This document shows positions 18,653-26,478 of a stretch of DNA of 64,000 bases, one piece after another. The stretch is taken from positions 124,001 through 188,000 of the forward strand of contig NZ_CP130702.1 in the NCBI RefSeq assembly GCF_030553075.1, given 5' to 3'. How positions within the stretch are numbered: position 1 is the first letter of the stretch; each line of letters begins with the position of its first letter. Below the pieces are notes generated by a model, which worked only from the letters and a program-made list of their open reading frames with translations, was not told the DNA's origin and ran no database searches. The stretch is from Halomonas sp. I5-271120. Lineage in GTDB: Bacteria; Pseudomonadota; Gammaproteobacteria; Pseudomonadales; Halomonadaceae. Both the position numbers and the translations under genes were made by a program.

Positions 18653-19645
18653 TCATGCGCCAGCAGGATCTGGAGCTGGAGAGGGGGAAGATTCGGCCTT
18701 TGCCCCTTGCTGGCGTGTAGCCTTATTGGCCTGTTGCCCCTTCAGTTCCTCGGCCTCGCTCTTGCAAGCCTGTTCCGGCTCGAGCTTCTCGCTGAGGATT
18801 TGTGCGTCTTGCTCCTTGCGCTTCGCAGAGGCTTTCTGCTTGCCATTGGCCCGGCCTGACTCGCGGTCATCTTTCGCCTTGGACTTTGCCGATTCGACGG
18901 ACTCCTGGTCGAACCCCATCTCGCTGGCAACAACGTCCATCTCTTTTTCGCGCTTGATGTACTGCGCTCGCATTACGTTTCTCTCGAGATTTGTCAGCGT
19001 CCGCATGCAGCCGATCATGCGTGCTTTCCACTTGCGGGTTGCTCTTTTGGTTGATGTCGCATCGGTGACGCCAAACATGTCCAGGATATTGCTCTTCACC
19101 AGGATACGATCGAGCTTTACCAGCTGTGACAGTAGACGACGGCTCTGTTGGCAGGTGATGGTGAAGTTGATGCTGATCGGGTTTGTGTATTTCACCGGGT
19201 TCTGTTTGAGCGCGCCCGGTGTGACATGCTCACGGATCAACGTATCCAGTCGAAGCTCGCCTTCACGGAGCTGGGCATCCATTTGGTCCAGCGCACTCTC
19301 TACTGCTTGCCAGGTCAGCTCGGCATCCTTTTCGGAGGCAATCGCCTCGAGAATGACTTCGATCCGAAAGAGCGCCAGCATGGTGGTCTGCATGTGCTTC
19401 GTCAGGATTTTCTGAACACTGAGGTGATGGAACTTCTCGGGAACAGTCATTTCCGCGCGCGAGCGCAAGCCCTCGATGCTTTCCATCAGCTTGCTCTGGC
19501 GCTTGACCGCTCCGTTCTGTGAGTCAGAGATGGTGAGGGAGGTCCCCTCATTAGACGACGTGCTCTCGCTAAGCAGGTCGTCCAGCGACATCGTCTCGGT
19601 TGCTCCCTGATCCCAGATCGGTTCGATTGCCTGATGGCTGGCCAT
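18653..19645 (-). CDS. AcaB/DUF1845-like protein, possible transcriptional regulator
   Basis: A 330-residue protein. The start at 19645 (MASHQAIEPIWDQ) follows an AAGGAG site 7 nt upstream. Residues ~60-235 are helical with the pattern of DUF1845/PFL_4669 proteins of ICEs, renamed AcaB after an IncC plasmid activator: a long helix pair, a segment PVKYTNPISINFTITCQQSRRLL, then LVKLDRILV. The last 90 residues are Lys/Glu/Ala-rich and disordered. AcaB helps activate transfer genes in IncC; a similar role here is inferred from family resemblance only, and the resemblance needs a profile search. Confidence 0.55.
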   Translation of the reverse strand: MASHQAIEPIWDQGATETMSLDDLLSESTSSNEGTSLTISDSQNGAVKRQSKLMESIEGLRSRAEMTVPEKFHHLSVQKILTKHMQTTMLALFRIEVILEAIASEKDAELTWQAVESALDQMDAQLREGELRLDTLIREHVTPGALKQNPVKYTNPISINFTITCQQSRRLLSQLVKLDRILVKSNILDMFGVTDATSTKRATRKWKARMIGCMRTLTNLERNVMRAQYIKREKEMDVVASEMGFDQESVESAKSKAKDDRESGRANGKQKASAKRKEQDAQILSEKLEPEQACKSEAEELKGQQANKATRQQGAKAESSPSPAPDPAGA

Positions 19646-19921
19646 GGTCTTTCTCCTTGAATGAACGGATTTCCGACAGTGCACGTCTAGGCTACCGACA
19701 TCGGGCAGAGCACATAGGTACGTTCCGGGCCAAAAAAGGGCGGAAAGCCAGTAGTGTGTAGGCTTAGGGGCCTTGCAAGGCAGGTAGCCCCACGCTAGAG
19801 TATGAGCATCTTCTTGCGTAGCAAGAGATACCGGATGCCAGCCGGTTTATCAATTTGGACCTTACCGTTTGACTGCTTTTCAGCAGATAATTGTCGTCAC
19901 CTTCGTGCCGACCAATCGCTG
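19646..19921. other. Divergent intergenic region before the leader-controlled gene block
   Basis: About 280 bp without a gene between the AcaB-like gene and the first structured leader. It holds short stems TCTTGC-gta-GCAAGA (19812-19826), ACCGG/CCGGT (19830-19834/19842-19846) and CTGC/GCAG (19873-19886). Promoters for both directions must lie here, but I cannot assign clear -35/-10 boxes. Confidence 0.4.
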
Positions 19922-19990
19922 CCCTTACGGGAGATACTCTCCCGCTAGGGATAGATGTCTCCAATTTGGGCCATTACCAAAAGGAGACAT
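19922..19990 (+). promoter_or_regulatory. Structured switch leader 1
   Basis: Hairpin CGGGAGA/TCTCCCG (19928-19934/19938-19944) with outer CCCT/AGGG. Middle arm ATGTCTCC (19955-19962) pairs with GGAGATA of the hairpin (19930-19936, 7 bp) or with GGAGACAT at the ribosome site (19983-19990, 8 bp perfect). ATG at 19994. Confidence 0.75.
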
Positions 19991-19993
19991 TTT

Positions 19994-20428
19994 ATGCTCT
20001 ATTCCCCGGAAACTATTGAGACTGCACAGGCAATCCAAAACCTAAACACAAGCTTTGCTCTGCTTGGTTTGGTGTTGATCTTTGGTCTTGTCGTCTATAG
20101 CAAGGTGCGCACCGGCAAGTCGTCCTCCGGCTCCGGTGGTGGTGGCATGAAGCTACTGTTCGCGCGTTTCTTTGCTTTCTGCTATGCCGTCCTGCGCAGC
20201 CTAAGTGGCATGCTGCGTGAGGTTATCGGCCAGCAGCATCAACTAATCGTTGCGCGTCTCGAAGCACGTAATGAGCTTCGTCGTGCCAACGAGTCTGAGT
20301 CTCAGTCCAATAGCGACATCCTCCCGGCATACGCCGGTAACTACACTCCCATTTCTGTCTTTGGCAAACCGTGGGAGCACTATGAAGAACCTGCTTTCAC
20401 CCGCAAAGGTGTGCAGCTTCGGTTCTAA
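19994..20428 (+). CDS. Hypothetical membrane protein, 144 residues
   Basis: Start at 19994 after AAGGAG. One transmembrane helix near the N-terminus (FALLGLVLIFGLVVYSKV), a Ser/Gly linker (SSSGSGGGG), a second partly hydrophobic helix (LLFARFFAFCYAVLRSL) and a charged cytoplasmic part with LIVARLEARNELRRANESE. No recognised family. It is the first gene of the leader-controlled block and carries its own switch leader. Confidence 0.7.
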   Translation: MLYSPETIETAQAIQNLNTSFALLGLVLIFGLVVYSKVRTGKSSSGSGGGGMKLLFARFFAFCYAVLRSLSGMLREVIGQQHQLIVARLEARNELRRANESESQSNSDILPAYAGNYTPISVFGKPWEHYEEPAFTRKGVQLRF

Positions 20429-20514
20429 TCGATGGGGTCCTCGTGACCCCATCCCCCGTATCCCTGAGAACGTATCCGTTCACTGCTCACCTAGGCCGTG
20501 AAGCGCATATGTTT

Positions 20515-20562
20515 TCGCCTCTTTGAGGTGATTTGCGGTCGTGGCCGCAGTAAATACCCACG
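20515..20562 (+). ncRNA. Pseudoknot element a with preceding hairpin
   Basis: Hairpin TCGCCTC/GAGGTGA (20515-20521/20525-20531) is followed by an H-type pseudoknot: stem 1 TGCGG/CCGCA (20534-20538/20545-20549), loop CGTGG (20540-20544) pairing with CCACG (20558-20562), A-rich linker between. Same plan as nine other copies but with a different loop word, compensated in the tail. Confidence 0.75.
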
Positions 20563-20595
20563 CTATTCCACTTCCGTTTCGACGGTAATTCGTAA

Positions 20596-20658
20596 CCCAG
20601 CGGGGTGTACCATCTCCCGCTGGGGGATGGTGCGCCCTCTCTATAGAGGAACACCATC
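20596..20658 (+). promoter_or_regulatory. Structured switch leader 2
   Basis: Hairpin CCCAGCGGG/CCCGCTGGG (20596-20604/20616-20624). Middle arm GATGGTGC (20626-20633) pairs with loop GTACCATC (20607-20614, 8 bp) or GATGGTG with CACCATC directly before the ATG (20652-20658, 7 bp perfect). ATG at 20659. Confidence 0.82.
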
Positions 20659-21657
20659 ATGACTAGCAAGCTACAAACCACTCAGTATGTCATTGCCGAC
20701 GCCTTCAACCTTCCCGATGCGAATCGGGCTTCGGTGATAGTGGGCTATGAAAGCTCGAGTAATCCGCTCATTCCATCAATGGACCAGCATCATCACTTTG
20801 ATCGTGATGTGCTGCGCCGCGTGCTGAACTTCCTGAACCATCCGGACGGTGACGCTCTGTACCTAACAGGGCCGACCGGATCCGGGAAGACCTCTGGCAT
20901 TGCGCAGATCCTGGCGCGGCTCTATTGGCCGATGCAGTCCATCACGGCTCATGGCCGTATGGAGTTCCAGGAGCTGGTGGGGCATCACACGCTGGTTTCC
21001 CTGCTACCAGGGGAAGAGCCGACGATGACCTTCGTGGATGGTCCGCTGACCAAGGCGATGAAGGAGGGCCACGTCCTCTTGATCAACGAAGTCGACCTGA
21101 TGGATCCGTCAGAGCTCTCAGGGCTCAATGACGTGCTCGAAGGTCGGCCGCTCGTTATCGCCGAAAACGGCGGGGAAGTGGTTCGTCCTCACCCGATGTT
21201 CCGTGTCGCTGTCACTGGCAACTCTGCTGGTGGTGGCGATGAGACCGGGGCATACCTGGGTGTGAGGCAGCAGAACATCGCTGCGATGGACCGCTACCGC
21301 GTGGTGCGAGTCGACTATCTGCCGCCTGCAGTGGAGGAACCTCTGCTGAAGGCCAAGGTGCCGGAGCTGAATGACGTTCTGGTGCCGAAGATGGTCGAGA
21401 TGGCGAACACCCTTCGTACCCTGTTCACAGGGGATGAAGAAACGGGTGCAGGAGGCGAACTTAGCTTCCCGATGTCCACTCGTGTGCTGATTCGCTGGGC
21501 TCGCCAGACGCTGGCCTATGAGTCCTGCTCCAACCGGCTGCAGTATGCCCTTGAGGAATCCCTCATGGCGCGTGCCGCACCGGAAGAGCGCATCGCGATC
21601 GAGCGTGTTGCCACCAACATCTTCGGCAAAGAAGCCTGGAACGGGGGTGCAGCATGA
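20659..21657 (+). CDS. CobS/MoxR-like AAA+ ATPase
   Basis: A 332-residue AAA+ protein: Walker A GPTGSGKT near residue 74, Walker B VLLINEVDLM near residue 141, sensor-1 region RVAVTGNSAGGGDETG, and a C-terminal helical lid. It resembles the CobS-like proteins of SXT/R391 and IncA/C elements. These are MoxR-type ATPases; despite the name no cobalt chelatase large subunit is present, so a role in cobalamin synthesis is unlikely. MoxR ATPases act with VWA-domain partners, and a CobT-like VWA protein is encoded at 27651. The stop overlaps the next start by 4 nt. Confidence 0.85.
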   Translation: MTSKLQTTQYVIADAFNLPDANRASVIVGYESSSNPLIPSMDQHHHFDRDVLRRVLNFLNHPDGDALYLTGPTGSGKTSGIAQILARLYWPMQSITAHGRMEFQELVGHHTLVSLLPGEEPTMTFVDGPLTKAMKEGHVLLINEVDLMDPSELSGLNDVLEGRPLVIAENGGEVVRPHPMFRVAVTGNSAGGGDETGAYLGVRQQNIAAMDRYRVVRVDYLPPAVEEPLLKAKVPELNDVLVPKMVEMANTLRTLFTGDEETGAGGELSFPMSTRVLIRWARQTLAYESCSNRLQYALEESLMARAAPEERIAIERVATNIFGKEAWNGGAA

Positions 21658-22535
21658 GTGATCGCAAGATGAAGGCTGATTTTCGCACCTCTGATGTATC
21701 CAGGGTGATTGAGGCTGAGCGGCTACGTCCGTTCGAATCAACCGACGAGCGCCGCAAGGTGCTCGCCTGGGTCGAGTTGCGTGATCAGCCGGGCTTACCG
21801 GAGCTCTACTTGTTCGAGGAAGATGGCAATAGCCAATTCAGGTTGGTGTCGGATGCCCAGCGTCGCTGTGGCACTCACATCTCCCTGTCTACCCTGTGTG
21901 AGCCAGCTTTCCTGCTCGAGATCGATCCACGCTTGAAGGGCTATGTGCCTGATGCTCTGCCCGAGAATTTGGAGCTTGTCTTCCTTGAGGACAGCGATGA
22001 ACCAATCCTCGCGCTAGATGTTGTCAGTCCGACCCCGAGGTTTGCCTTCCAAGCCACCCTAGGTGACATGGAGTGCGCGGACCTCGTGAAGCGCCTGGAG
22101 GCTGCTTGGTCGTCCCCATCCGTCACGACATCGGCAATGAACGATGTCTTGTCCGGAAACCATAGGGAAGCCAAGTTGGTGACTGGGCCGTTCAAGTACG
22201 GATCCATCAGATCGAGTGGCTCCCTCTCAGGGGCAGTCACGATCGAAGCAATGCTCGGTATTCCGGAAGACGCCTTCCCAACCTTGCTGTTGGCGGCGCT
22301 CTCGGTTTGCTATCCAAGCGCATTGCAGATCGAGTCCTGCCTACTCGAGCAGCCAGCAAGCACGCGGTCTGATGATCTCTGCCAGTATTTCGAAGTCCAT
22401 GCGTCTCGACTTTTCGAGGAGCGTGAATTGGCAGAGACATTCGACTCGTATGTCCGTGAGCTGGGTGGCAACACCTCGTTGCTATCCATAGTAAAAACCA
22501 TGCCATCCGCCACCGGCGTATCGGCTTACTTTTGA
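21654..22535 (+). CDS. Hypothetical protein translated with the CobS-like gene
   Basis: 293 residues, start overlapping the CobS-like stop (ATGA), which explains why this gene lacks the structured leader present at most neighbours. No recognised domain; acidic N-terminal half, a mixed alpha/beta C-terminal half. The C-terminus GVSAYF resembles the ends of the Exo and DUF3150 proteins nearby. Possibly an adaptor for the ATPase; this is inference from coupling only. Confidence 0.75.
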   Translation: MSDRKMKADFRTSDVSRVIEAERLRPFESTDERRKVLAWVELRDQPGLPELYLFEEDGNSQFRLVSDAQRRCGTHISLSTLCEPAFLLEIDPRLKGYVPDALPENLELVFLEDSDEPILALDVVSPTPRFAFQATLGDMECADLVKRLEAAWSSPSVTTSAMNDVLSGNHREAKLVTGPFKYGSIRSSGSLSGAVTIEAMLGIPEDAFPTLLLAALSVCYPSALQIESCLLEQPASTRSDDLCQYFEVHASRLFEERELAETFDSYVRELGGNTSLLSIVKTMPSATGVSAYF

Positions 22536-22593
22536 CCCTGCGAGGGCCGTTCCCTCGCGGGCGGCTCTCTATCCCACTGTTGGAGACAGAGCC
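22536..22593 (+). promoter_or_regulatory. Structured switch leader 3 (ssb)
   Basis: Hairpin GCGAGGG/CCCTCGC (22540-22546/22552-22558) with outer CCC/GGG. Middle arm GGCTCT (22563-22568) pairs with AGAGCC directly before the ATG (22588-22593, 6 bp). The alternative pairing CGGCT with GGCCG (22545-22549) is 5 bp and needs partial opening of the stem. Confidence 0.65.
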
Positions 22594-23244
22594 ATGTCAA
22601 TGTTCCATGAAGCCAAGACCATCCTCGTCGGCAACACCTCTGGTGCGGCCGAAGTCCGTTGGACCAAGGGGCAAGAGCCCAAGAAGGTCGCGAAGCTGCG
22701 CGTCGTCACCGAATACGGTGGTGGCCAGAATCGCGAACCGCACAAGGAATGGCACACCGTCATCTTGTGGGGCCACCTGGCGGATATGGCGGAGAAATTC
22801 GTCACCCGCTCCATGCAGGTCTATGTCGAGGGCAGGCCTCAGACTCGTCGCTGGATAAACAGCGAGAATCAGGAGGTCTCCATGCTTGAGGTGATCGCGA
22901 ATACCTTCAAGCCGCTCGGCTATCGGAAAGGGGATGCTAATCAGGCAGCCCAGCCCCAATCGGGGCAGGGTACAGCGCAACAAGGATATGGACCTGGGCA
23001 GGGAGCTAACGCTCCGCAACAGCCTCAGGGACAGCCTCAAGCGCCTGGCCATCAAGGTCAGCATGCCCAACCCGGGAATGCCCCGCAGCCGAACCAGGGA
23101 CAACCTGCGCCGGCCGCTCAAGGGCGTCCCCATCAACCCGCACCCGGCAATGCGCCTGCCCCCGGAAACTTCGGTGGTGGCGCTCCACAGTCCGCTGGTG
23201 CACCTGGTAACTTCGATGACTGGGACGAAGAAATTCCGTTCTGA
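22594..23244 (+). CDS. ssb: Single-stranded DNA-binding protein
   Basis: A 216-residue SSB: N-terminal OB fold (residues ~1-110; KVAKLRVVTEY, WHTVILWG, VYVEGRPQTRRW), a long Gln/Gly/Pro-rich linker and the partner-binding tail DDWDEEIPF, close to the canonical DDDIPF. It coats single-stranded DNA during transfer and recombination. It leads the ssb-bet-exo group, the arrangement of SXT/R391 and IncA/C elements. Confidence 0.95.
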   Translation: MSMFHEAKTILVGNTSGAAEVRWTKGQEPKKVAKLRVVTEYGGGQNREPHKEWHTVILWGHLADMAEKFVTRSMQVYVEGRPQTRRWINSENQEVSMLEVIANTFKPLGYRKGDANQAAQPQSGQGTAQQGYGPGQGANAPQQPQGQPQAPGHQGQHAQPGNAPQPNQGQPAPAAQGRPHQPAPGNAPAPGNFGGGAPQSAGAPGNFDDWDEEIPF

Positions 23245-23283
23245 GCTGTCGTAAGTCTCTGTTTTAATTGAAGTATTTTACAA

Positions 23284-23335
23284 AGAAGGCCATCCCGTCG
23301 GGGTGGCTTTCTTCTTATCGATAAGGAGTATGAAA
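23284..23335 (+). promoter_or_regulatory. Leader/terminator-like hairpin between ssb and bet
   Basis: Stem GAAGGCCATCCC / GGGGTGGCTTTC with loop GTC (23285-23311), then TTCTTAT that can pair with ATAAG at the AAGGAG ribosome site (CTTATCGATAAG). It may both reduce read-through and mask the bet ribosome site. It is a simplified member of the leader family without a clear loop partner. Confidence 0.55.
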
Positions 23336-24736
23336 ATGACCAAGCAGTTTGCATCCCTCGCGCAGGAAAAAATCGTCATCGATCTGGCTGAGCAGTTTCA
23401 GATCTCCGCAGAGCATTTCCTGACCGTCGTGACCAAAGGCCTGTCTTCTCGGCTAAGCCGGGAGATGACAGAGCTCGAGGTGCTATCGGTCTGTACGCTT
23501 ATCAAGCGGTATCGCCTAGATCCCATTGCCGGCCACCTGTACCTACAGGAGACCGGTCATGGGCCGATCAGCAAGATCCGTCCAGTCCTCACCATCGATG
23601 GCTGGCTGGCGCTTCTGAACGGCCAGGAGGAATTTGATGGCATCGAGTTCAGTTACTCAGATTCGATGATCTCAAACCCCCTGGAGGCGTATGGCGCGGA
23701 TGGCGAGCCGGCTCCCAACGCTCGTCAGGTGCCGGAATGGATGGAAGCAGCGATCTTCCGCAAGGATCGCACGCGCCCGACAGTGGTTCGTGAATACTTC
23801 CTTGAGGTCTTCCAGGGCAATGAAGCCTGGAGGTCCATGGGAGCTCGCCAGCTTCGCCATAAAACCATCATCCAGTCCGCTCGTGTGGCCTTTGGCCTAG
23901 GTGGGTTGTTCGATGAGGACGACGTGCAACGCATGAAGGCCTCGGCAGGTAGTAGCTCAGACAGCGGAACGACAGTGCAGTCCTCTCCTGAACCTGAGCA
24001 ACGTCCTGCCACCGAACGTCCCTCCAACACGAAGTTCGTTCCGGAGGATCCGGCGCCCGAGCAGAACGACGGTGCTGCCGGTGGCGAAGATGATGAGCTG
24101 CTCGATGCAGCCTTCCAGGGTGTCGATGCTTCATCGTCTGATGACGGTGAGGCCGGCACGCCCCAGGAGGCTGATCAGCCCGAGTCGTCCACCCCTGAAG
24201 CTCAGGAAGGTGGTGACAAGGGAGAGCAGAGTGCGGCTTCAGCTGCACAGGACACGCGTTCCGAGGAAACGGACGCGGATGTTGGTGACCAGCAAGCGGC
24301 TGCTGCACCCGCTACCGAGGAATCGAAGCGCGATGCTGAAGGTGACCAAGGTCAGGCGGAGACTTCTGAAACCGAGGAGCCGTCAGCCGAGGCACCTGAC
24401 GCAGCTGCAGCTGATTCGGAGGACGAAGCAAGCTCTAGTCAGGAAGACGCGCAGGCGTCTATCCCGACGCTTGAAGAGCTAGCGGAGACTCTGGATGCGA
24501 CTGCATTGGCTGCGGCCGAAAAGACCCTGAAGGTGTGCTTGGAGCGGATTCGTAAGTGTCCGACTGATGAGGCGCGCAAGGCCGGTGTTGAAAAGACACT
24601 GACCTGGCTCTCTCGCATCACTTTCGAGGGAACCTCTCAAGAGGCTCCGAGGGGCATGCTGGGTAGCGACATCGCCCAGTATGTGACCACGGGGATCTGT
24701 GAAGAGTACCCGAGTCTGGTATCTCAGGCCGCCTGA
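23336..24736 (+). CDS. bet: Bet/RecT-type single-strand annealing recombinase
   Basis: 466 residues. I choose ATG 23336 because it lies 7 nt after AAGGAG; an ATG at 23330 is too close. Residues ~1-205 form the Bet domain (RLDPIAGHLYLQE, PVLTIDGWLALLN, RHKTIIQSARVAFGLGG). Residues ~210-390 are a low-complexity acidic region of Glu, Asp, Ser, Ala; the last ~75 residues are folded (LDATALAAAEKTLKVCLERI). Bet anneals complementary strands produced by Exo. Typical Bet proteins are ~260-300 residues, so the acidic insert and C-terminal domain are an unusual addition. Confidence 0.9.
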   Translation: MTKQFASLAQEKIVIDLAEQFQISAEHFLTVVTKGLSSRLSREMTELEVLSVCTLIKRYRLDPIAGHLYLQETGHGPISKIRPVLTIDGWLALLNGQEEFDGIEFSYSDSMISNPLEAYGADGEPAPNARQVPEWMEAAIFRKDRTRPTVVREYFLEVFQGNEAWRSMGARQLRHKTIIQSARVAFGLGGLFDEDDVQRMKASAGSSSDSGTTVQSSPEPEQRPATERPSNTKFVPEDPAPEQNDGAAGGEDDELLDAAFQGVDASSSDDGEAGTPQEADQPESSTPEAQEGGDKGEQSAASAAQDTRSEETDADVGDQQAAAAPATEESKRDAEGDQGQAETSETEEPSAEAPDAAAADSEDEASSSQEDAQASIPTLEELAETLDATALAAAEKTLKVCLERIRKCPTDEARKAGVEKTLTWLSRITFEGTSQEAPRGMLGSDIAQYVTTGICEEYPSLVSQAA

Positions 24737-24750
24737 TATACCGTAACGCA

Positions 24751-24817
24751 ACCCTCGTGGGGGCAAGACAGCCCCCGCGGGGGTTGTCTTGTCTCTGCTC
24801 TACGTGGAGGCAAGATA
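24751..24817 (+). promoter_or_regulatory. Structured switch leader 4 (exo)
   Basis: A 14-bp hairpin (24751-24764/24771-24784). Middle arm TGTCTTG (24785-24791) pairs with CAAGACA of the loop (24764-24770, 7 bp perfect) or with CAAGATA directly before the ATG (24811-24817, 7 bp with one G-U). The GGAGG site is 24806-24810. One of the clearest members. Confidence 0.85.
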
Positions 24818-25933
24818 ATGCGCTATGAAATCGTTCATTTAGAACAAGGCAGTAGTAAGTGGCATGCCTGGCGGAAAGAAGGTATTACCGCGACAGATGC
24901 GGTGGTGCTGGCCGGCGTGTCACCCTACAAGTCCGAGTGGCGGCTATGGGGTGAAAAGCGCGGCATCGTTGCAGAGCCGGACCTTGGGGGCAACCCTTAC
25001 GTCAGGCGAGGCAACGAGCTTGAGCCGGAAGCCCGGGATCACATGGCCGACTTCCTGTTGGAGATTGACCCCACGCCGGAGGCATACGCCGCGGCGAGGA
25101 GTCACTTCAAGGAAGCCCTCACGCCGTACTGCATCCAGATGGTGAAGTATCCCATGCTTCGTGCCAGCCTGGATGGTCTTCGCGATAACGGAGAACCGAC
25201 CGAGCTGAAAGTGCCTTCATCCCGAACCTTCGAGGATGTGGTGAAGCGCGGCCGGCAGTCGAAGGCGTATCGCTTGTACTACCCTCAGGTCCAGCATCAG
25301 ATCATGGTGACTGGTGCCGCGAGGGGGTGGCTACTGTTCTACCAGCCTGACCAAGACAGTGAGCCTGTGTGCTTTGAGATCCGTCGTGATGATGATTTCC
25401 TCAAAGCCCACATGCATCGCTGTGGGAGGTTCTACAAGAAGCTCCAAGAAGGCGATCCGCCCGTAAAGGATCACCAGAAGGACGTGTATTACCCGACCGA
25501 TGCTGATGAGGCTGAGGCCTGGTATCTACATGCTCCGGCGGCTTATCGACTGGAGAAGCAACGCCAGGCGCTGAAGCGTCAGGTCGAATCCATTGAAGAG
25601 GCCTTGAGTCACCATAAGGAGGCATTGGCCATCTGCATGGGCGACTTCAAGACTGGTGAGTTCGGAGGCGTTCGCCTGAACCGTTCCCAGAAGAAGGGAT
25701 CGGTTCAGTGGGAGCAGCTCATCGAGCAGGAGTTTGGAGAGTCTGTGACTGAGGAGATGAGAGATCGACACCGCAAGGCAACACAAGGTGGCGAAACTCG
25801 TCGTCTCACCGTGACAGAAAAGGGGATGCCGCGTGAGATCCTCGATCCAGACGCTCGCCAATGGCTTGAAGGGTGTGTCGACGAAGAAGGTTTCGTTGAT
25901 TATCCTCAGCCATCCTTGAGTGGGTATTTCTGA
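24818..25933 (+). CDS. exo: YqaJ-type exonuclease, partner of Bet
   Basis: A 371-residue alkaline-exonuclease-like protein. The N-terminal family motif WRKEGITATDAVVLAGVSPY is followed by RRGNELEPEA, the metal-binding Asp in ASLDGL (~118) and the ELK motif in PTELKVP (~129-131), then YYPQVQHQIMVTG. Such enzymes degrade one strand of double-stranded DNA and hand the rest to Bet. C-terminal coiled coil at residues ~245-290. The end is SLSGYF. A strong terminator follows, closing the recombination group. Confidence 0.92.
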   Translation: MRYEIVHLEQGSSKWHAWRKEGITATDAVVLAGVSPYKSEWRLWGEKRGIVAEPDLGGNPYVRRGNELEPEARDHMADFLLEIDPTPEAYAAARSHFKEALTPYCIQMVKYPMLRASLDGLRDNGEPTELKVPSSRTFEDVVKRGRQSKAYRLYYPQVQHQIMVTGAARGWLLFYQPDQDSEPVCFEIRRDDDFLKAHMHRCGRFYKKLQEGDPPVKDHQKDVYYPTDADEAEAWYLHAPAAYRLEKQRQALKRQVESIEEALSHHKEALAICMGDFKTGEFGGVRLNRSQKKGSVQWEQLIEQEFGESVTEEMRDRHRKATQGGETRRLTVTEKGMPREILDPDARQWLEGCVDEEGFVDYPQPSLSGYF

Positions 25934-25946
25934 CGATGACATCTCG

Positions 25947-25977
25947 ACCGGCCCTCAATGAGGGTCGGTTTTTTTTT
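25947..25977 (+). terminator. Intrinsic terminator after exo
   Basis: 10-bp stem ACCGgCCCTC / GAGGGtCGGT (25947-25956/25960-25969) with loop AAT and a run of nine T. Ends the transcript coming from ssb-bet-exo. Confidence 0.9.
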
Positions 25978-25999
25978 GCCCAATCGGAGGGGCGCCTTC

Positions 26000-26287
26000 A
26001 TGGCAGTTCACATCGAGGCAATGGATATCTTGGCTTGGTATCTCGGTGCCAGCCTGGTTGGCTTTCTGGCTTATGCCTGGGACAAGCGGGCAGCGGTACG
26101 CGGGCATTGGCGTATCGCCGAGGCGAAGCTGCATCTGTTCGATTTGGCTGGCGCTTGGCCGGGGAGCCTGCTGGCGCGGAAGTGGCTGCGACACAAGACG
26201 CGCAAGCAACCGTTCATTGCGGTCTTCTGGGTAATGGCGATCGCCAACCTTGGTCTGCTGGTGTGGCTTTTCCGGGCAGTAGCGTGA
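26000..26287 (+). CDS. DUF1294-family inner-membrane protein
   Basis: 95 residues, start at ATG 26000 after GGAGG. Two transmembrane helices (ILAWYLGASLVGFLAYAW and FIAVFWVMAIANLGLLVWLF) flank the DUF1294 signature DKRAAVRGHWRI, LFDLAGAWPGSLLARK and RHKTRKQPF. DUF1294 occurs alone or fused to cold-shock domains; its function is unknown. It sits between the exo terminator and the DUF3150 leader and is transcribed separately. Confidence 0.85.
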   Translation: MAVHIEAMDILAWYLGASLVGFLAYAWDKRAAVRGHWRIAEAKLHLFDLAGAWPGSLLARKWLRHKTRKQPFIAVFWVMAIANLGLLVWLFRAVA

Positions 26288-26336
26288 CAAGCGAGAGGGT
26301 GGAAAACACCTTCCATCATCGCTATCCTGTGATCAT

Positions 26337-26382
26337 TCGGCCTTTGGCTGATTAGTGGTCTGGGCTACTGAAAACAACCCAG
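26337..26382 (+). ncRNA. Pseudoknot element b with preceding hairpin
   Basis: Hairpin TCGGCC/GGCTGA (26337-26342/26346-26351), then pseudoknot: AGTGG/CTACT-side stem (26354-26358/26365-26369, one G-U) and loop CTGGG (26360-26364) pairing with CCCAG (26378-26382), linker AAAACAA. Confidence 0.8.
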
Positions 26383-26415
26383 CTATACCTATCTCGCGTC
26401 ATCTCATGACGCATA

Positions 26416-26478
26416 ACCCTGCGGGGGCATACTAGCCCCTTCGGGGTCGTGTATGCCCCCGTTTTTTTGGAGGCATAC
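26416..26478 (+). promoter_or_regulatory. Structured switch leader 5 with terminator-like alternative fold
   Basis: Hairpin A: ACCC/GGGT (26416-26419/26444-26447) and GGGGC/GCCCC (26424-26428/26435-26439), loop ATACTA. Middle arm GTATGC (26451-26456) can pair with GCATAC at the ATG (26473-26478), or extend to an 11-bp stem GTATGCCCCCG (26451-26461) with CGGGGGCATAC (26422-26432) followed by seven T (26462-26468). The second fold is a perfect intrinsic terminator that destroys hairpin A. Confidence 0.85.
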
